Part shown: positions 23,441-31,846 of the stretch, piece after piece | How positions within the stretch are numbered: position 1 is the stretch's first letter | Layout: each line of letters starts with the position of its first letter | Translations under genes and position numbers: made by a program | Notes under the pieces: generated by a model | The model's database searches: none | Seen by the model: the letters and a program-made list of their open reading frames with translations, nothing else | What the model was told of the DNA's origin: nothing | Assembly: GCA_947629915.1 (NCBI GenBank) | Contig: CANRFN010000028.1 | Span: 1 to 50,844 of the forward strand | Source of the DNA: an uncultured Oscillospiraceae bacterium | GTDB lineage: Bacteria > Bacillota > Clostridia > Oscillospirales > Oscillospiraceae | Length of the DNA stretch: 50,844 nucleotides | Direction: 5' to 3'

Positions 23441-24286
23441 ATGGAACTGCTCACCTTATCCAACGGCGTACTAATGCCCGCGCTCGGTATTGGCACCTTT
23501 CTCATGACACCGGACCAGGCAGAGGAGGCCGTCTGCCAGGCCCTGCAGTGCGGCTATCCCATGGTGGACACGGCCAACGCCTACAGGAACGAGAAGGCCG
23601 TGGGCCGTGGAATCCGGAAGTCCGGCGTACCCCGGGATAAGATCTTCCTGGTGTCCAAACTGTGGCCCACTGTGTACACCGCCCCAGACGCGGTGGACCG
23701 CACCCTGGAGCGTCTGGGCACAGACTACCTGGACCTGCTCTTCATCCACCAGCCGGCAGGGGACTTCCTGGCGGGGTACCAGCAGCTGGAGGCCGCGCTC
23801 CAGGCGGGGAAAGTCCGCTCCATCGGCATCTCCAACCTGAAAGGCGAGAAGCTGGACAGGCTGCTGGCGGCGTGCGCGGTAAAGCCCCATGTGATCCAGA
23901 TGGAGGCCCACCCATATTGCACCCAGAAGGAGATCAAATCCATCCTGGCCCCCTACGGTACCGTAACCATGGCCTGGTATCCCCTGGGCCATGGAGACAA
24001 GGCCCTGCTTCAAGAGCCAGTGTTCGCCGCTCTGGGAGAGAAATACTGCAAGACTCCGGCCCAGATCATCCTCCGCTGGCACATCCAGATGGGGCACGCC
24101 GTGATCCCCGGATCCACGAATCCCGATCACATCCGGGACAATGCCGCTCTCTTCGACTTCGCCCTCACAGACCAGGATATGGCGGACATCGCCCAGCTGG
24201 ACCGCGATGTCCGCTACTACAACCCTACTCCAGAGACGGAGGAGAACTACGCCAGCTTTGCCCCCGATTTCGACAGCCAGCCCTGA
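23441..24286 (+). CDS. Aldo/keto reductase
   Basis: A 281-residue cytoplasmic NADPH-dependent reductase of the AKR superfamily (prokaryotic AKR5-like). The catalytic tetrad is visible: Asp and Tyr in MVDTANAYRNE, Lys in FLVSKLWP, His in LLFIHQPAGD. The cofactor-binding end is VIPGSTNPDHIRDN. GGAGG lies seven bases before the start. The family reduces aldehydes and ketones such as keto-sugars or methylglyoxal; regulation by the adjacent LysR protein suggests induction by a carbonyl compound. Confidence 0.93.
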   Translation: MELLTLSNGVLMPALGIGTFLMTPDQAEEAVCQALQCGYPMVDTANAYRNEKAVGRGIRKSGVPRDKIFLVSKLWPTVYTAPDAVDRTLERLGTDYLDLLFIHQPAGDFLAGYQQLEAALQAGKVRSIGISNLKGEKLDRLLAACAVKPHVIQMEAHPYCTQKEIKSILAPYGTVTMAWYPLGHGDKALLQEPVFAALGEKYCKTPAQIILRWHIQMGHAVIPGSTNPDHIRDNAALFDFALTDQDMADIAQLDRDVRYYNPTPETEENYASFAPDFDSQP

Positions 24287-24298
24287 ATTCAGACCGAA

Positions 24299-24375
24299 TT
24301 CCCCATTTTGCCCTCTCCGAATTGTATAGAAACCAGGAAATATACAGCTTGTAAAGAAAAATACCAAAAATTGGA
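24299..24375. repeat. Dispersed intergenic repeat, copy 2
   Basis: Second copy of the 22358 repeat, same orientation, starting 13 bp after the aldo-keto reductase stop. Confidence 0.7.
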
Positions 24376-24536
24376 ATGAAGACGCCGGGACACTGCGCCT
24401 GCCTCACCGCATACAGTCCGAAAAGGGCGATGCATTTTCACAATTTATGGGTCAGGCGGGCCAATTTGTGGTATGATAGGGATGGCCCTATTTTGGGGTA
24501 TCTCAAAGGAACAACCCACCTGGAAAGGAGCCTCAT

Positions 24537-25583
24537 ATGAAACAGCGGATCTCTCTCTTGCTGTCTGCCCTGCTGCTCGTCTCGCTGGCGGCCTGCGGCT
24601 TTGGGGGCAAAGTCACACCCCAGGGCGATGTGCCTCTGGTAACACCGCCGCCGGTAACGGAGCCGCCGACTACAGAGCCGCCTGCATCGGTTGCCCCTGC
24701 AGAAGACGGGGATTCTCCTGTGGTGTACTTCACCTCAGACCTCACCCCGGAGGGTCTCGTGGCCATCTATGAGGCCCTGGGCTGGACCCCCACCGGCAAT
24801 GTGGCGGTGAAGCTGTCTACCGGCGAGCCTCCTGCCAGCAACTACCTCCGGCCGGAGCTCATCGGAGACCTGGTGCAGCAGCTGAACGCCACCATCGTGG
24901 AGTGCAACACCGCATACGGCGGCTCCCGGTCTGAGACCGCCATGCACCTGCAGGTGGCGGAGGACCACGGCTTTACCGCCATCGCCGATGTGGACATCCT
25001 GGACCAGGACGGCTCCATCCAGATCCCGGTGGAGAACGGCACCTGGCTTCAGACGGACTATGTGGGGGCCAATTTCCCCAACTACGACTCCTACCTTGTC
25101 CTCAGCCACTTCAAGGGCCACGCCATGGCGGGCTTTGGCGGCGCCATCAAGAACATCTCCATCGGCCTGGGCTCTCAAGAGGGCAAGTGCCTCATCCACA
25201 CAGGCGGCAAGAGCCACACCAGCCCCTGGGGCGGCGATCAGACCGCCTTCACCGAGTCCATGGCGGAGGCGGGAAAGGCCGTCTCAGACTACCTGGGCCA
25301 GGGACAGCGGATCGTCTATATCAACGTGCTCAACAACATCTCCATCGACTGCGATTGCGACGGCAACCCCGCGGAGCCGGACATCCACGACATCGGCATC
25401 CTGGCCTCCACCGATCCCGTGGCCATAGACCAGGCATCCATAGACCTCTGCTTTGCCGCAGAGGGTAGCGAGAGTCTCCAGCAGCGGGTACAGCGGCTGG
25501 ATGGATTGCACACCCTGGAACACGCCGAGGAGATCGGCCTGGGCAGCCGGACCTACACCCTGGTGGACATCAATCGGGGTTGA
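24537..25583 (+). CDS. DUF362-domain lipoprotein
   Basis: A 348-residue exported protein. The signal peptide ends in the lipobox SLAAC (Cys ~20), followed by a Pro/Thr-rich spacer (VTPPPVTEPPTTEPP) that would hold the domain away from the membrane. The remainder is DUF362, with recognisable NVAVKLSTGEPPASNYLRPELI, FKGHAMAGFGGAIKNISIGLGS and HDIGILASTDPVAIDQASID. DUF362 proteins are often fused to ferredoxin domains; none is present here. Function is not established. It precedes a permease gene by 76 bp and may be co-transcribed with it. Confidence 0.88.
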   Translation: MKQRISLLLSALLLVSLAACGFGGKVTPQGDVPLVTPPPVTEPPTTEPPASVAPAEDGDSPVVYFTSDLTPEGLVAIYEALGWTPTGNVAVKLSTGEPPASNYLRPELIGDLVQQLNATIVECNTAYGGSRSETAMHLQVAEDHGFTAIADVDILDQDGSIQIPVENGTWLQTDYVGANFPNYDSYLVLSHFKGHAMAGFGGAIKNISIGLGSQEGKCLIHTGGKSHTSPWGGDQTAFTESMAEAGKAVSDYLGQGQRIVYINVLNNISIDCDCDGNPAEPDIHDIGILASTDPVAIDQASIDLCFAAEGSESLQQRVQRLDGLHTLEHAEEIGLGSRTYTLVDINRG

Positions 25584-25659
25584 ATATCAATAACTGTATA
25601 GGGAAAATGCTTGTCAGATAAAAAGCGGTTGGAAGCCCTGAGGAGAGGAGGCGTGCCGG

Positions 25660-26565
25660 ATGCTGGAAGTACTCCACCGGGAATTCATCTACGTCTGGTA
25701 CTACTTCACCGTGCAGCTCCGGCAGATCGCCGGGTATTGGGCATTGGGTATGGTGATCGGCTCATTGGTGTCCGTGTTTTTCAAGGACACCATTCACGGG
25801 GCCTTTGCCGGAATCAAGGACAAGAAGTGGGGCGTCTGGGGTGTCATACCGGCCAGCCTCCTGGGTGTGGCCTCGCCCCTCTGTATGTACGGCACCATTC
25901 CCATCGCGGCCTCCTTCTCCCGGAGCGGGATGCGCCAGGACTGGCTGGCCGCCTTCATGATGTCCAGCGTCCTTCTGAATCCCCAGCTGGTCCTGTATTC
26001 CACGGCATTGGGACCCACAGCATTGGCCATCCGGATTATCTCCTGCACCATCTGCGGGATTGTGGCCGGACTGCTGCTGCACATCTTCTATCGGGACAAG
26101 CCCTTCTTCAACTTTGAGGGGTTTGCGCCCAGACCCAGCCGGGACACCAATCCCAACCTCTTTCTCCGGTTCCTCTTCAACCTGGGCCGGAACATCAAGG
26201 CCACGGGTCTCTACTTCCTCCTGGGCGTGCTGCTCTCCGCCCTGTTCCAGCGCTATGTGCCGGCGGAGGACTTCGCCGCCCTCTTCGGCGAGGCCAACGA
26301 GGGCTTCGGGGTGCTGATGGCAGCCACCATCGGCGTGCCCCTCTATGCCTGCGGCGGCGGTACCATCCCCCTCATCCGGGAGTGGCTGGCCATGGGCATG
26401 AGCATGGGCAGCGCCTCCGCCTTCATGATCACCGGCCCGGCCACCAAGATCACCAACCTGGGGGCATTGAAGATCGTCCTGGGCATGAAGCGGTTCGTGC
26501 TGTATCTGGCCTTTGTGATGGCCTTCTCCCTTGTGACAGGACTGCTGGTGAACCTTGTGATCTGA
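25660..26565 (+). CDS. DUF318/UPF0718-type permease
   Basis: A 301-residue membrane protein with about eight spans in two related halves. Conserved segments are GVASPLCMYGTIPIAASF in the first half and IGVPLYACGGGTIPLIREW in the second, each containing cysteine and glycine as in ArsP and related DUF318 permeases. Related proteins move arsenicals or metal species, but the first-half motif here (SPLCMYG) differs from the more usual CGC form, so the substrate is uncertain. The start follows AGGAGAGGAGG. It probably shares a transcript with the DUF362 lipoprotein. Confidence 0.82.
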   Translation: MLEVLHREFIYVWYYFTVQLRQIAGYWALGMVIGSLVSVFFKDTIHGAFAGIKDKKWGVWGVIPASLLGVASPLCMYGTIPIAASFSRSGMRQDWLAAFMMSSVLLNPQLVLYSTALGPTALAIRIISCTICGIVAGLLLHIFYRDKPFFNFEGFAPRPSRDTNPNLFLRFLFNLGRNIKATGLYFLLGVLLSALFQRYVPAEDFAALFGEANEGFGVLMAATIGVPLYACGGGTIPLIREWLAMGMSMGSASAFMITGPATKITNLGALKIVLGMKRFVLYLAFVMAFSLVTGLLVNLVI

Positions 26566-26590
26566 GTTTTCACTATGCATCTATGTGATA

Positions 26591-26631
26591 CTGCCCCGGT
26601 GCATGCTCACGCATGCACCGGGGCAGTTCTT
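26591..26631 (+). terminator. Terminator after the permease gene
   Basis: A perfect 16-bp stem CTGCCCCGGTGCATGC / complement with a TCAC loop (26591-26626), followed by TTCTT. Confidence 0.8.
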
Positions 26632-26669
26632 ATCGCGGCGGGCAGCGGCCTGTTCGCAGCTTTTCTTCC

Positions 26670-26698
26670 TTGACAGTTCCTCTGTTGGGGCTTATACC
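26670..26698 (+). promoter_or_regulatory. Promoter of the MqsA-like gene
   Basis: TTGACA - 17 bp - TATACC. Confidence 0.75.
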
Positions 26699-26701
26699 GG
26701 A

Positions 26702-26718
26702 ATCTGAGAATATCAGAT
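26702..26718. promoter_or_regulatory. Inverted repeat, likely autoregulatory operator
   Basis: ATCTGA-GAATA-TCAGAT lies directly at the predicted transcription start of the HTH protein that follows. Confidence 0.65.
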
Positions 26719-26737
26719 ACGGGAAGGGAACTGAGGC

Positions 26738-27244
26738 ATGATGGAGGTTTTGGCGAAGACAGATATGCTCTGTTGTTGGTGCTTGAAACGGCATCCGGTA
26801 CAGACGGTCCGATTCCGGGAAGACAATATCTTTAACGGTGTCCTGGTGGAGTATCCTGCAGAGTACTTCTACTGCGATGTGGAAGACGGAATGTACGCGG
26901 ATGAGGAGCAGATCCTGGCGAATGACACCACGATGAAGGACGCCTACCGGGAGAAGGTAGGCCTGCTCACATCTCACCAGATCAAGGCCATCCGCGCCAA
27001 GTACGGCATATCGCAGCGCAACCTGTGCCGCCTGCTGGGCTGGGGAACCAAAACGATCACGCGCTTTGAGAACTACCGGGTGCAGGATGAGGCCCACGAT
27101 GCCATTCTGCGGAGATTGGATTCCAATCCAGCGTTCTTCCTGCAGCTGCTTGAGGAGAGGAAGGAAGCGTTTCCTACGAATGCCTATGAGACGTACTTGG
27201 AGATCGGGGCAAAGCTTTTGTGCGGAGCCGGGACCGATACTTGA
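26738..27244 (+). CDS. MqsA/YgiT-like antitoxin-type HTH protein, orphan
   Basis: A 168-residue protein. The N-terminal part has a CxxC (CCWCLKRH, residues ~12-15) and then YFYCDVED, where a second CxxC would complete the zinc site of MqsA/YgiT-type antitoxins; here only one Cys remains. The C-terminal HTH is clear (LTSHQIKAIRAKYGISQRNLCRLLGWGTKTITRFEN, ~73-110). Such proteins are normally antitoxins or regulators next to a toxin gene. The neighbour at 27574 is unlike known partner toxins and has its own promoter, so this looks like an orphan regulator that controls itself through the inverted repeat at 26702. Confidence 0.75.
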   Translation: MMEVLAKTDMLCCWCLKRHPVQTVRFREDNIFNGVLVEYPAEYFYCDVEDGMYADEEQILANDTTMKDAYREKVGLLTSHQIKAIRAKYGISQRNLCRLLGWGTKTITRFENYRVQDEAHDAILRRLDSNPAFFLQLLEERKEAFPTNAYETYLEIGAKLLCGAGTDT

Positions 27245-27301
27245 AGCACACTGCCATGTCTGGCGAAAACGCTTGCATGCCGTCCTCCTATTCATGAAAA
27301 C

Positions 27302-27322
27302 CAGGACATTGCGCCTGTCCTG
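27302..27322. terminator. Hairpin, first of two after the MqsA-like gene
   Basis: CAGGACA / TGTCCTG with a 7-base loop. Confidence 0.45.
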
Positions 27323-27330
27323 AACTGCAG

Positions 27331-27373
27331 ACCGCCCGGTTTCAGGTGTGCACCTGGGACCGGGCGGTATTTT
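27331..27373 (+). terminator. Terminator after the MqsA-like gene
   Basis: ACCGCCCGGT / ACCGGGCGGT (27331-27340, 27359-27368), with an inner CAGGTG/CACCTG pairing, followed by ATTTTG. Confidence 0.75.
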
Positions 27374-27470
27374 GCCTCTGGGAGAGTGCGGCGGATGCAC
27401 CGCAGAGGAGCGCTTGCGTGGGTGCCTTCGAGAAAGCGCAGACTTGGCAGTGGATTTTGACCCGGTCTGC

Positions 27471-27479
27471 TGGTATAAT
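27471..27479 (+). promoter_or_regulatory. Extended -10 promoter of the 373-residue unknown gene
   Basis: TGGTATAAT (TG-N-TATAAT). No good -35 at the standard distance. Confidence 0.6.
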
Positions 27480-27573
27480 GGATGGGTGCCGAAGAGAAAT
27501 CCCGCTGTATCGGCACTGCTCTGGTTCAGATCCAGAGCGTATTCCGCTGCGGTCCTGGAGGTGAAACGCAGAG

Positions 27574-28695
27574 ATGCGGACGTTCTCATACTTCCTCTAT
27601 GCGTGCTTTGATGCAGACGGAGCGGCGGAGAATCCGAACAATCCCCGCAACTTTCTCGGCGAGAAGACAGATGCACTGCTCTCCTGGGTTGCTGCATTGC
27701 CCGCCAACACCTGCAGCTATTCAGCCTGCGCAGATCGATTTGACACGGCTCATCTGGATCAGCTGATCGCCGGCGGAATCCTCCGCTGTGAGGATGGAAT
27801 CCTGGCGCTGGACAGCCCCATTTTTCTCCGGGAAGATGCCGCTGCACTTCGCGCTGGGACAGCGGCAAAGGCCGTCCAACTGGCAGACCGGCTGGAGGCG
27901 GAATTGCCCCGGATTCGAGCCTGCTGCAGCGGGATCCAAAACGGCTTTTCGGTGGAGCGAAACCTGTATCACCTCCTCTGTGCCGCTGTCTTCAACGGCC
28001 TTTTCTTCGACTACCTCTCCGCCAAAGGGGTCCTTGCCGTATCGAGGATGCACCCCAGCGGACTGGACTACCTCGGTGTGATCTACGAGAAGTGCCCAGA
28101 ACTGCAGTCTCTCTCAGACGGGCTGCTGTGCTCGTACAACCGCTTCGTCAATGACCGCTGCTCTCTGCAGTCTTTCGGAGATGCCAACGGAGACCGGTTG
28201 GATTTCTATCGCTTCTCACGGCTGATGGAGCAGAATCGGGTGCCAGCCAAATGGGCAGACATCGCAGAGACCCTGCGGGAGTGGAACCACAGGGCAGACA
28301 AGGATGCCCTTCTCTCCGAGGTGGTCTCCCTTGTGCAGACAGGCCGCTGTGATCCCTCTGTGATGGCCATATTGGGACGGTTTGGGTATGCCCGGGACGG
28401 GAAGCTCTGCGTCCCGGTGTATACCGGCAGAGAACTGAGCGTGGCGGAGGAACTGGAGAAGATCGTGGAGGAGACTCTGGGTGTGCCGACGACCGCCATC
28501 CTGTTGGATCTGGCCGGCTCCCTGGACATCACCGCAGTCCGGCACAGGGTAAACCGGCTGGAGATCGCCAATGAGCTGTACCATCTTCTCTTTGGGGCGA
28601 TCAACGAAGAACTGGTCTCCCGGGGAATTGCAGCCGCACCGCCGGACGTACCAGGAGAGGGAAGGTACTTCCGGTGCATCGAATGCTATGCGTGA
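27574..28695 (+). CDS. Unrecognised 373-residue protein
   Basis: I do not recognise this protein. It is soluble, with no signal peptide and no membrane span, and is cysteine-rich for a cytoplasmic protein. GGAGGTG precedes the ATG. The C-terminal third has an alpha/beta look (ELSVAEELEKIVEETLGVPTTAILLDLAGSLDITAVRHRVNRLEIANELYHLLF) and might be a winged-helix or small nucleotide-binding fold. Residues ~60-75 (CADRFDTAHLDQLIAGGILRCEDG) resemble a winged-helix end. It stands between an HTH protein and a DUF1801 protein. The stop is 23 bp from the DUF1801 start, so the two probably share a transcript. Confidence 0.7.
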   Translation: MRTFSYFLYACFDADGAAENPNNPRNFLGEKTDALLSWVAALPANTCSYSACADRFDTAHLDQLIAGGILRCEDGILALDSPIFLREDAAALRAGTAAKAVQLADRLEAELPRIRACCSGIQNGFSVERNLYHLLCAAVFNGLFFDYLSAKGVLAVSRMHPSGLDYLGVIYEKCPELQSLSDGLLCSYNRFVNDRCSLQSFGDANGDRLDFYRFSRLMEQNRVPAKWADIAETLREWNHRADKDALLSEVVSLVQTGRCDPSVMAILGRFGYARDGKLCVPVYTGRELSVAEELEKIVEETLGVPTTAILLDLAGSLDITAVRHRVNRLEIANELYHLLFGAINEELVSRGIAAAPPDVPGEGRYFRCIECYA

Positions 28696-28718
28696 TCTTG
28701 CTGGAGGAGGAAGAAACC

Positions 28719-29117
28719 ATGTGGACATGTCCGAAATGTGGCAGAGCGTTCAAGCGCACCAACCAGGGCCACTACTGCGGCGCCGCACCCAAGACGGTGG
28801 CGGCGTACATCGCAGCGCTGCCGGAGGAGGCGCAGTCCTATGCCTCGGAAATGGCGGATCTCCTGCAAAACTGTGCTCCGGATGTGCAGTCTCGGATCGC
28901 CTGGAGTATGCCGTACTACGAGAGGGCGGGGAAGTCCCTGTCTTTCTCGGCAAATAAAGGGTATCTCAGCCTGTATGCGGGACCGGAGGCCATCGAGGCC
29001 TTTGGGGATCAGCTGCAGGAGTACGAGACCAAGAAGAGCGCCATCTACCTCCCCTTTGAGAAGCCGCTGCCGGCTGAGCTGATCACCGCCATCGCCAAAT
29101 GGTGCCTCGGTGAATAA
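28719..29117 (+). CDS. DUF1801-domain protein with N-terminal zinc ribbon
   Basis: A 132-residue cytoplasmic protein. It begins with a zinc-ribbon-like WTCPKCGRAFKRTNQGHYCG, then DUF1801 (VAAYIAALPEEAQSYASEMADLLQ ... IAWSMPYYERAGKSLSFSANKGYLSLYAG). DUF1801 proteins include Fra/YdhG-type frataxin-like folds; their roles are poorly defined. The start at 28719 follows GGAGGAGGAAG; the 15 upstream in-frame codons overlap the previous gene and are not conserved. Probably co-transcribed with the unknown gene before it. Confidence 0.82.
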   Translation: MWTCPKCGRAFKRTNQGHYCGAAPKTVAAYIAALPEEAQSYASEMADLLQNCAPDVQSRIAWSMPYYERAGKSLSFSANKGYLSLYAGPEAIEAFGDQLQEYETKKSAIYLPFEKPLPAELITAIAKWCLGE

Positions 29118-29132
29118 TGCCCATCTTTTCCC

Positions 29133-29161
29133 TTGACAGCCCCTCCCGCAGGGTGTATCAT
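29133..29161 (+). promoter_or_regulatory. Promoter of the EFR1-type gene
   Basis: TTGACA - 17 bp - TATCAT. Confidence 0.85.
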
Positions 29162-29251
29162 AGTTCTCAGGAACACTACCCCCCAGGGGGGTGTCCACCG
29201 GAAAACAGTGAATGGAATAGGGCAGCGATGCCCTGGAAGGGAGTATTATCG

Positions 29252-30013
29252 ATGCGCGTCATCCAGATCGTGTTCAGCCCCACCGGGGGCACCAAGAAGG
29301 CGGCAGATCTGCTCACAGCGGGCCTGGGAAAGCTGGTGCAGACCGTGGACCTCACAGACAATCAGTTCCAGCCGATGCAGCTCAGCGGGATAGACACCTG
29401 TGCCGTGATTGCCATGCCCTCGTACGGCGGCCGGGTACCTGCTCTGGCGGCCTATCGTCTGAAGGACATCCAGGCACAGGGGATGCCCTGCGTGCTGCTC
29501 TGCGTATACGGCAACCGGGCCTTTGAGGACACCCTGGTGGAGATGGAGGACCTGGCCCGGACAGCCGGCTTTGAACCCGCAGCGGCGGTGGCCGCAGTGG
29601 CGGAGCACTCCATCATGCACCAGTTTGCCACGGGAAGACCGGATGCTGCAGATACCCGGAACTTGAAGGAATATGGCGGACGGATTGCCCAGAAGCTGGC
29701 GGGCCCCTGGGAGAAGGGTTCCTTGCCCATCCCAGGGAATCGGCCGTACAAGTCTGCCTCTGGGGTACCGCTGGTGCCCAAGGGGGACAGCAGCTGCGTG
29801 AACTGCGGCACCTGCGCAAAACAGTGCCCGGCGGGGGCCATCAACCCGTCCAAGCCCCGGGAGACGGACAAGAAGCTCTGCATCGCCTGCATGCGCTGTA
29901 TCTCCATCTGTCCCCAGAAGGCCCGGAAGGTAAATGGCGCTATGGTGTCTGTGGCGGCCATGTCCATCAAGAAGGCCTGCGAGGTGCGCAAGGAGTGCGA
30001 GCTCTGGATGTGA
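29252..30013 (+). CDS. EFR1-type flavodoxin-ferredoxin electron-transfer protein
   Basis: A 253-residue protein. The N-terminal half is a flavodoxin-like domain with the FMN phosphate loop FSPTGGTKKAA. The C-terminal part is a 2[4Fe-4S] ferredoxin with CVNCGTCAKQCP and CIACMRCISICP, i.e. all eight cysteines. The start at 29252 follows GGAAGGGAG. Proteins of this architecture are common in anaerobic Clostridia and shuttle electrons between flavin and iron-sulfur partners. No dedicated redox partner is adjacent. Confidence 0.9.
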   Translation: MRVIQIVFSPTGGTKKAADLLTAGLGKLVQTVDLTDNQFQPMQLSGIDTCAVIAMPSYGGRVPALAAYRLKDIQAQGMPCVLLCVYGNRAFEDTLVEMEDLARTAGFEPAAAVAAVAEHSIMHQFATGRPDAADTRNLKEYGGRIAQKLAGPWEKGSLPIPGNRPYKSASGVPLVPKGDSSCVNCGTCAKQCPAGAINPSKPRETDKKLCIACMRCISICPQKARKVNGAMVSVAAMSIKKACEVRKECELWM

Positions 30014-30041
30014 GTCCGGGGCGAATCCACAGGAATGAGAA

Positions 30042-30077
30042 GGCCCGGTCCGTTGGGGGATCCCAATGGACCGGGCC
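30042..30077. terminator. Terminator after the EFR1-type gene; copy 1 of a recurring hairpin
   Basis: A 16-bp stem GGCCCGGTCCGTTGGG / CCCAATGGACCGGGCC with one wobble and a GGAT loop. The same arm sequence recurs at 30596 and 36196. Confidence 0.8.
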
Positions 30078-30180
30078 AAGATATCCATGCGGTTGAAAGA
30101 TTGGCGATTGCTGCGTGAAACGGTGTGGTGGAGTCTCTCTATTACACAAAATGGAGCCGCCGGAAAGACGAGAATTTCTC

Positions 30181-30209
30181 TTGATAACGCCGGACAGAAG
30201 TATTACACT
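30181..30209 (+). promoter_or_regulatory. Promoter of RelB-like gene 1
   Basis: TTGATA - 17 bp - TACACT. Confidence 0.65.
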
Positions 30210-30235
30210 TCAGTTGCGAGAGGGGGATTGAGCCC

Positions 30236-30538
30236 ATGAACAACACTGTTCAGATCACGATGGATGATGACATGATAACAGAGGTTGAGGAGCTGTACTG
30301 CAGCATGGGTACTTCCTTTGCCGAGGCAGTCCGTGTGTTTGCTCGGCAGAGTCTCCAGATGCAAGGAATGCCTTCCTATCCTACGCTGGTATATTTAGAG
30401 GACATGACGCCGCAGGAGTTTGAGCGGAGAATGATGCAAGCTGAGGCCGATGTCGATGCTGGCCGCGTTTACACTGATGCTGAATTTGATGCAATGATGA
30501 GAGAGAAGTTTCGGTGTGGACGGGATAAAACGGTATGA
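30236..30538 (+). CDS. RelB/DinJ-family antitoxin, orphan copy 1
   Basis: A 100-residue RelB/DinJ-like protein. The N-terminal ribbon-helix-helix (VQITMDDDMITEVEELYCSMGTSFAEAVRVFARQSL) is the DNA-binding and dimerisation part. The C-terminal tail (EFERRMMQAEADVDAGRVYTDAEFDAMM) would normally wrap the RelE-type toxin. No toxin gene follows; a terminator stands 60 bp past the stop. It is about half identical in pattern to the copy at 35844, sharing AEADVDAGRVYT / ANADIEAGRVYT. Confidence 0.85.
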   Translation: MNNTVQITMDDDMITEVEELYCSMGTSFAEAVRVFARQSLQMQGMPSYPTLVYLEDMTPQEFERRMMQAEADVDAGRVYTDAEFDAMMREKFRCGRDKTV

Positions 30539-30595
30539 CATTGTCTATACAAGTGCAGTAAGTGGGGATATGGCGATCTATAGGAAAATGATGAG

Positions 30596-30635
30596 GCCCG
30601 GTCCATTGGAAAGACTCCAATGGACCGGGCTTTTT
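30596..30635 (+). terminator. Terminator after RelB-like gene 1; recurring hairpin copy 2
   Basis: Perfect 15-bp stem GCCCGGTCCATTGGA / complement, loop AAGAC, then TTTTT. Confidence 0.9.
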
Positions 30636-30723
30636 CGTGTGAAGGAAGGGCTGAAATAAGCATTACGGCAGCGCTGCCTGCGCTGAGACATCCGCAGTCT
30701 GGGGAAGCAGTCTGTTCAGGCCA

Positions 30724-31701
30724 TCATCGCCGCGGAATTGTGCCGGCGGTTTGCCCGATGCACTGGGCCGCATAACGCAGCACGTCCCCCGGGCAATAGA
30801 CTGGTATCCTGCTGAAGGAAGCACTGCTGCTGCAGCTTGCACGCAAGGAGTCCATCTTCTCCGGAATCCCGTAGTACGCCAGCATACTCTGGACTTCGTC
30901 CTCTGTGAAGCCGAAATACTCTCCAAAGAACCTGCGACTGCTGTCCCAGAGATAGAAATTGTTCAGGCCGGCGAAGGCGGTCCCTTTGCATGTCTGAAAA
31001 TCTCCGGTGAGTACTGCAAAGCGCAGGTGCGCGTTTCCCTTCAGAAGACGGTGAAACAGCCCACGCAAAAGGCTGTCTACCTTTTCGTAGAGGCCGTTGA
31101 AATACGCGTAGTTGAGCGGGTCGTTGTACGCATCTACGAGGACCACAACTTTCTTGCGATAGTGCTTGTACAGCAATCTGGTGAGAATGGTTGGGGCCCA
31201 CGCCTGAGAGGACACGTAAGAGTCCTGTTCGCACTGCGTCTCCTGCGGCATCTCAGACAAATGCAGGATGGAATCGTACTCTCGAAGATCCTTTTCGTCC
31301 AGTGCAGGGCTGGTTGCAAGTTCGCTGAAAGATTGCGCTGCGGCGCACAACATCTGGTCCACCTGTCTGCAGATCGTGGGGAAATCGCCGATACAGAGCC
31401 CCTTCAGATCAAGGTATAGTACAGGGTATTTTCCTTGGTTCCGATTGCAGAAATCCTTGTATTGGGTGATCTGAAGTCCCTCGAATAGAGTGGGATCTGC
31501 GCCGATGGAGAGAAACTGGCGCAGCATGCTGAGATTCAGAGATCTTCCAAACCGGCCGGGGCGGGGAATCATGTTTACTATGCTGGCGTGCTTGATAATC
31601 TCGTAGAGAAGCAGAGACTTGTCGAGGTAGTGGTACGGGCCGAGCCGCAGATCCTCGAAGCGGTCTACGCCGATCGGCAAGAGCTTCCTGCACTCCTGCA
31701 T
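30724..31701 (-). CDS. AAA-ATPase-like protein with damaged nucleotide site, copy A
   Basis: A 325-residue protein related to the AAA-ATPase_like family (LPIGVDRFEDLRLGPYHYLDKSLLLYEII). The Walker A reads RPGRFGRS (residues 47-54), with Arg in place of the essential Lys. The Walker B region reads VVVLVDAYNDPL (~185-196), where the family has IDEYD, so the catalytic Glu is Ala. Family members usually continue ~200 residues to a PD-(D/E)XK nuclease domain; here the protein ends after YFGFTEDEVQSMLAYYGIPEKM ... CPGDVLRYA. It is therefore a short, probably ATPase-dead form. The next gene is a tandem copy with an identical ribosome site region (GGAGGGAAAACGC). Confidence 0.8.
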   Translation of the reverse strand: MQECRKLLPIGVDRFEDLRLGPYHYLDKSLLLYEIIKHASIVNMIPRPGRFGRSLNLSMLRQFLSIGADPTLFEGLQITQYKDFCNRNQGKYPVLYLDLKGLCIGDFPTICRQVDQMLCAAAQSFSELATSPALDEKDLREYDSILHLSEMPQETQCEQDSYVSSQAWAPTILTRLLYKHYRKKVVVLVDAYNDPLNYAYFNGLYEKVDSLLRGLFHRLLKGNAHLRFAVLTGDFQTCKGTAFAGLNNFYLWDSSRRFFGEYFGFTEDEVQSMLAYYGIPEKMDSLRASCSSSASFSRIPVYCPGDVLRYAAQCIGQTAGTIPRR

Positions 31702-31734
31702 GCGTTTTCCCTCCTTTATATATTATAAGCGCAA

Positions 31735-31830
31735 TACATCACGGTTCTGGTTTATCTGGATGGCGTCTCAACATCCGCTGTGCAGATACCGGCGGAGGGG
31801 ATATTCGCCGTCAGACGCTCATTACCGCGG
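31735..31830 (-). pseudogene. Relic of the luxC 3' end between the two AAA-like genes
   Basis: The minus strand reads DGEYPLRRYLHSGC-stop, matching the C-terminus of the luxC gene (DGEYPLRRYLRTADV at about 33040-33085). The DNA similarity is obvious (GCAGATACCGGCGGAGGGG shared). It is the trace of a duplication that copied the luxC end together with the AAA-like gene. Confidence 0.75.
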
Positions 31831-31846
31831 AATTGGGCGCGATGGT

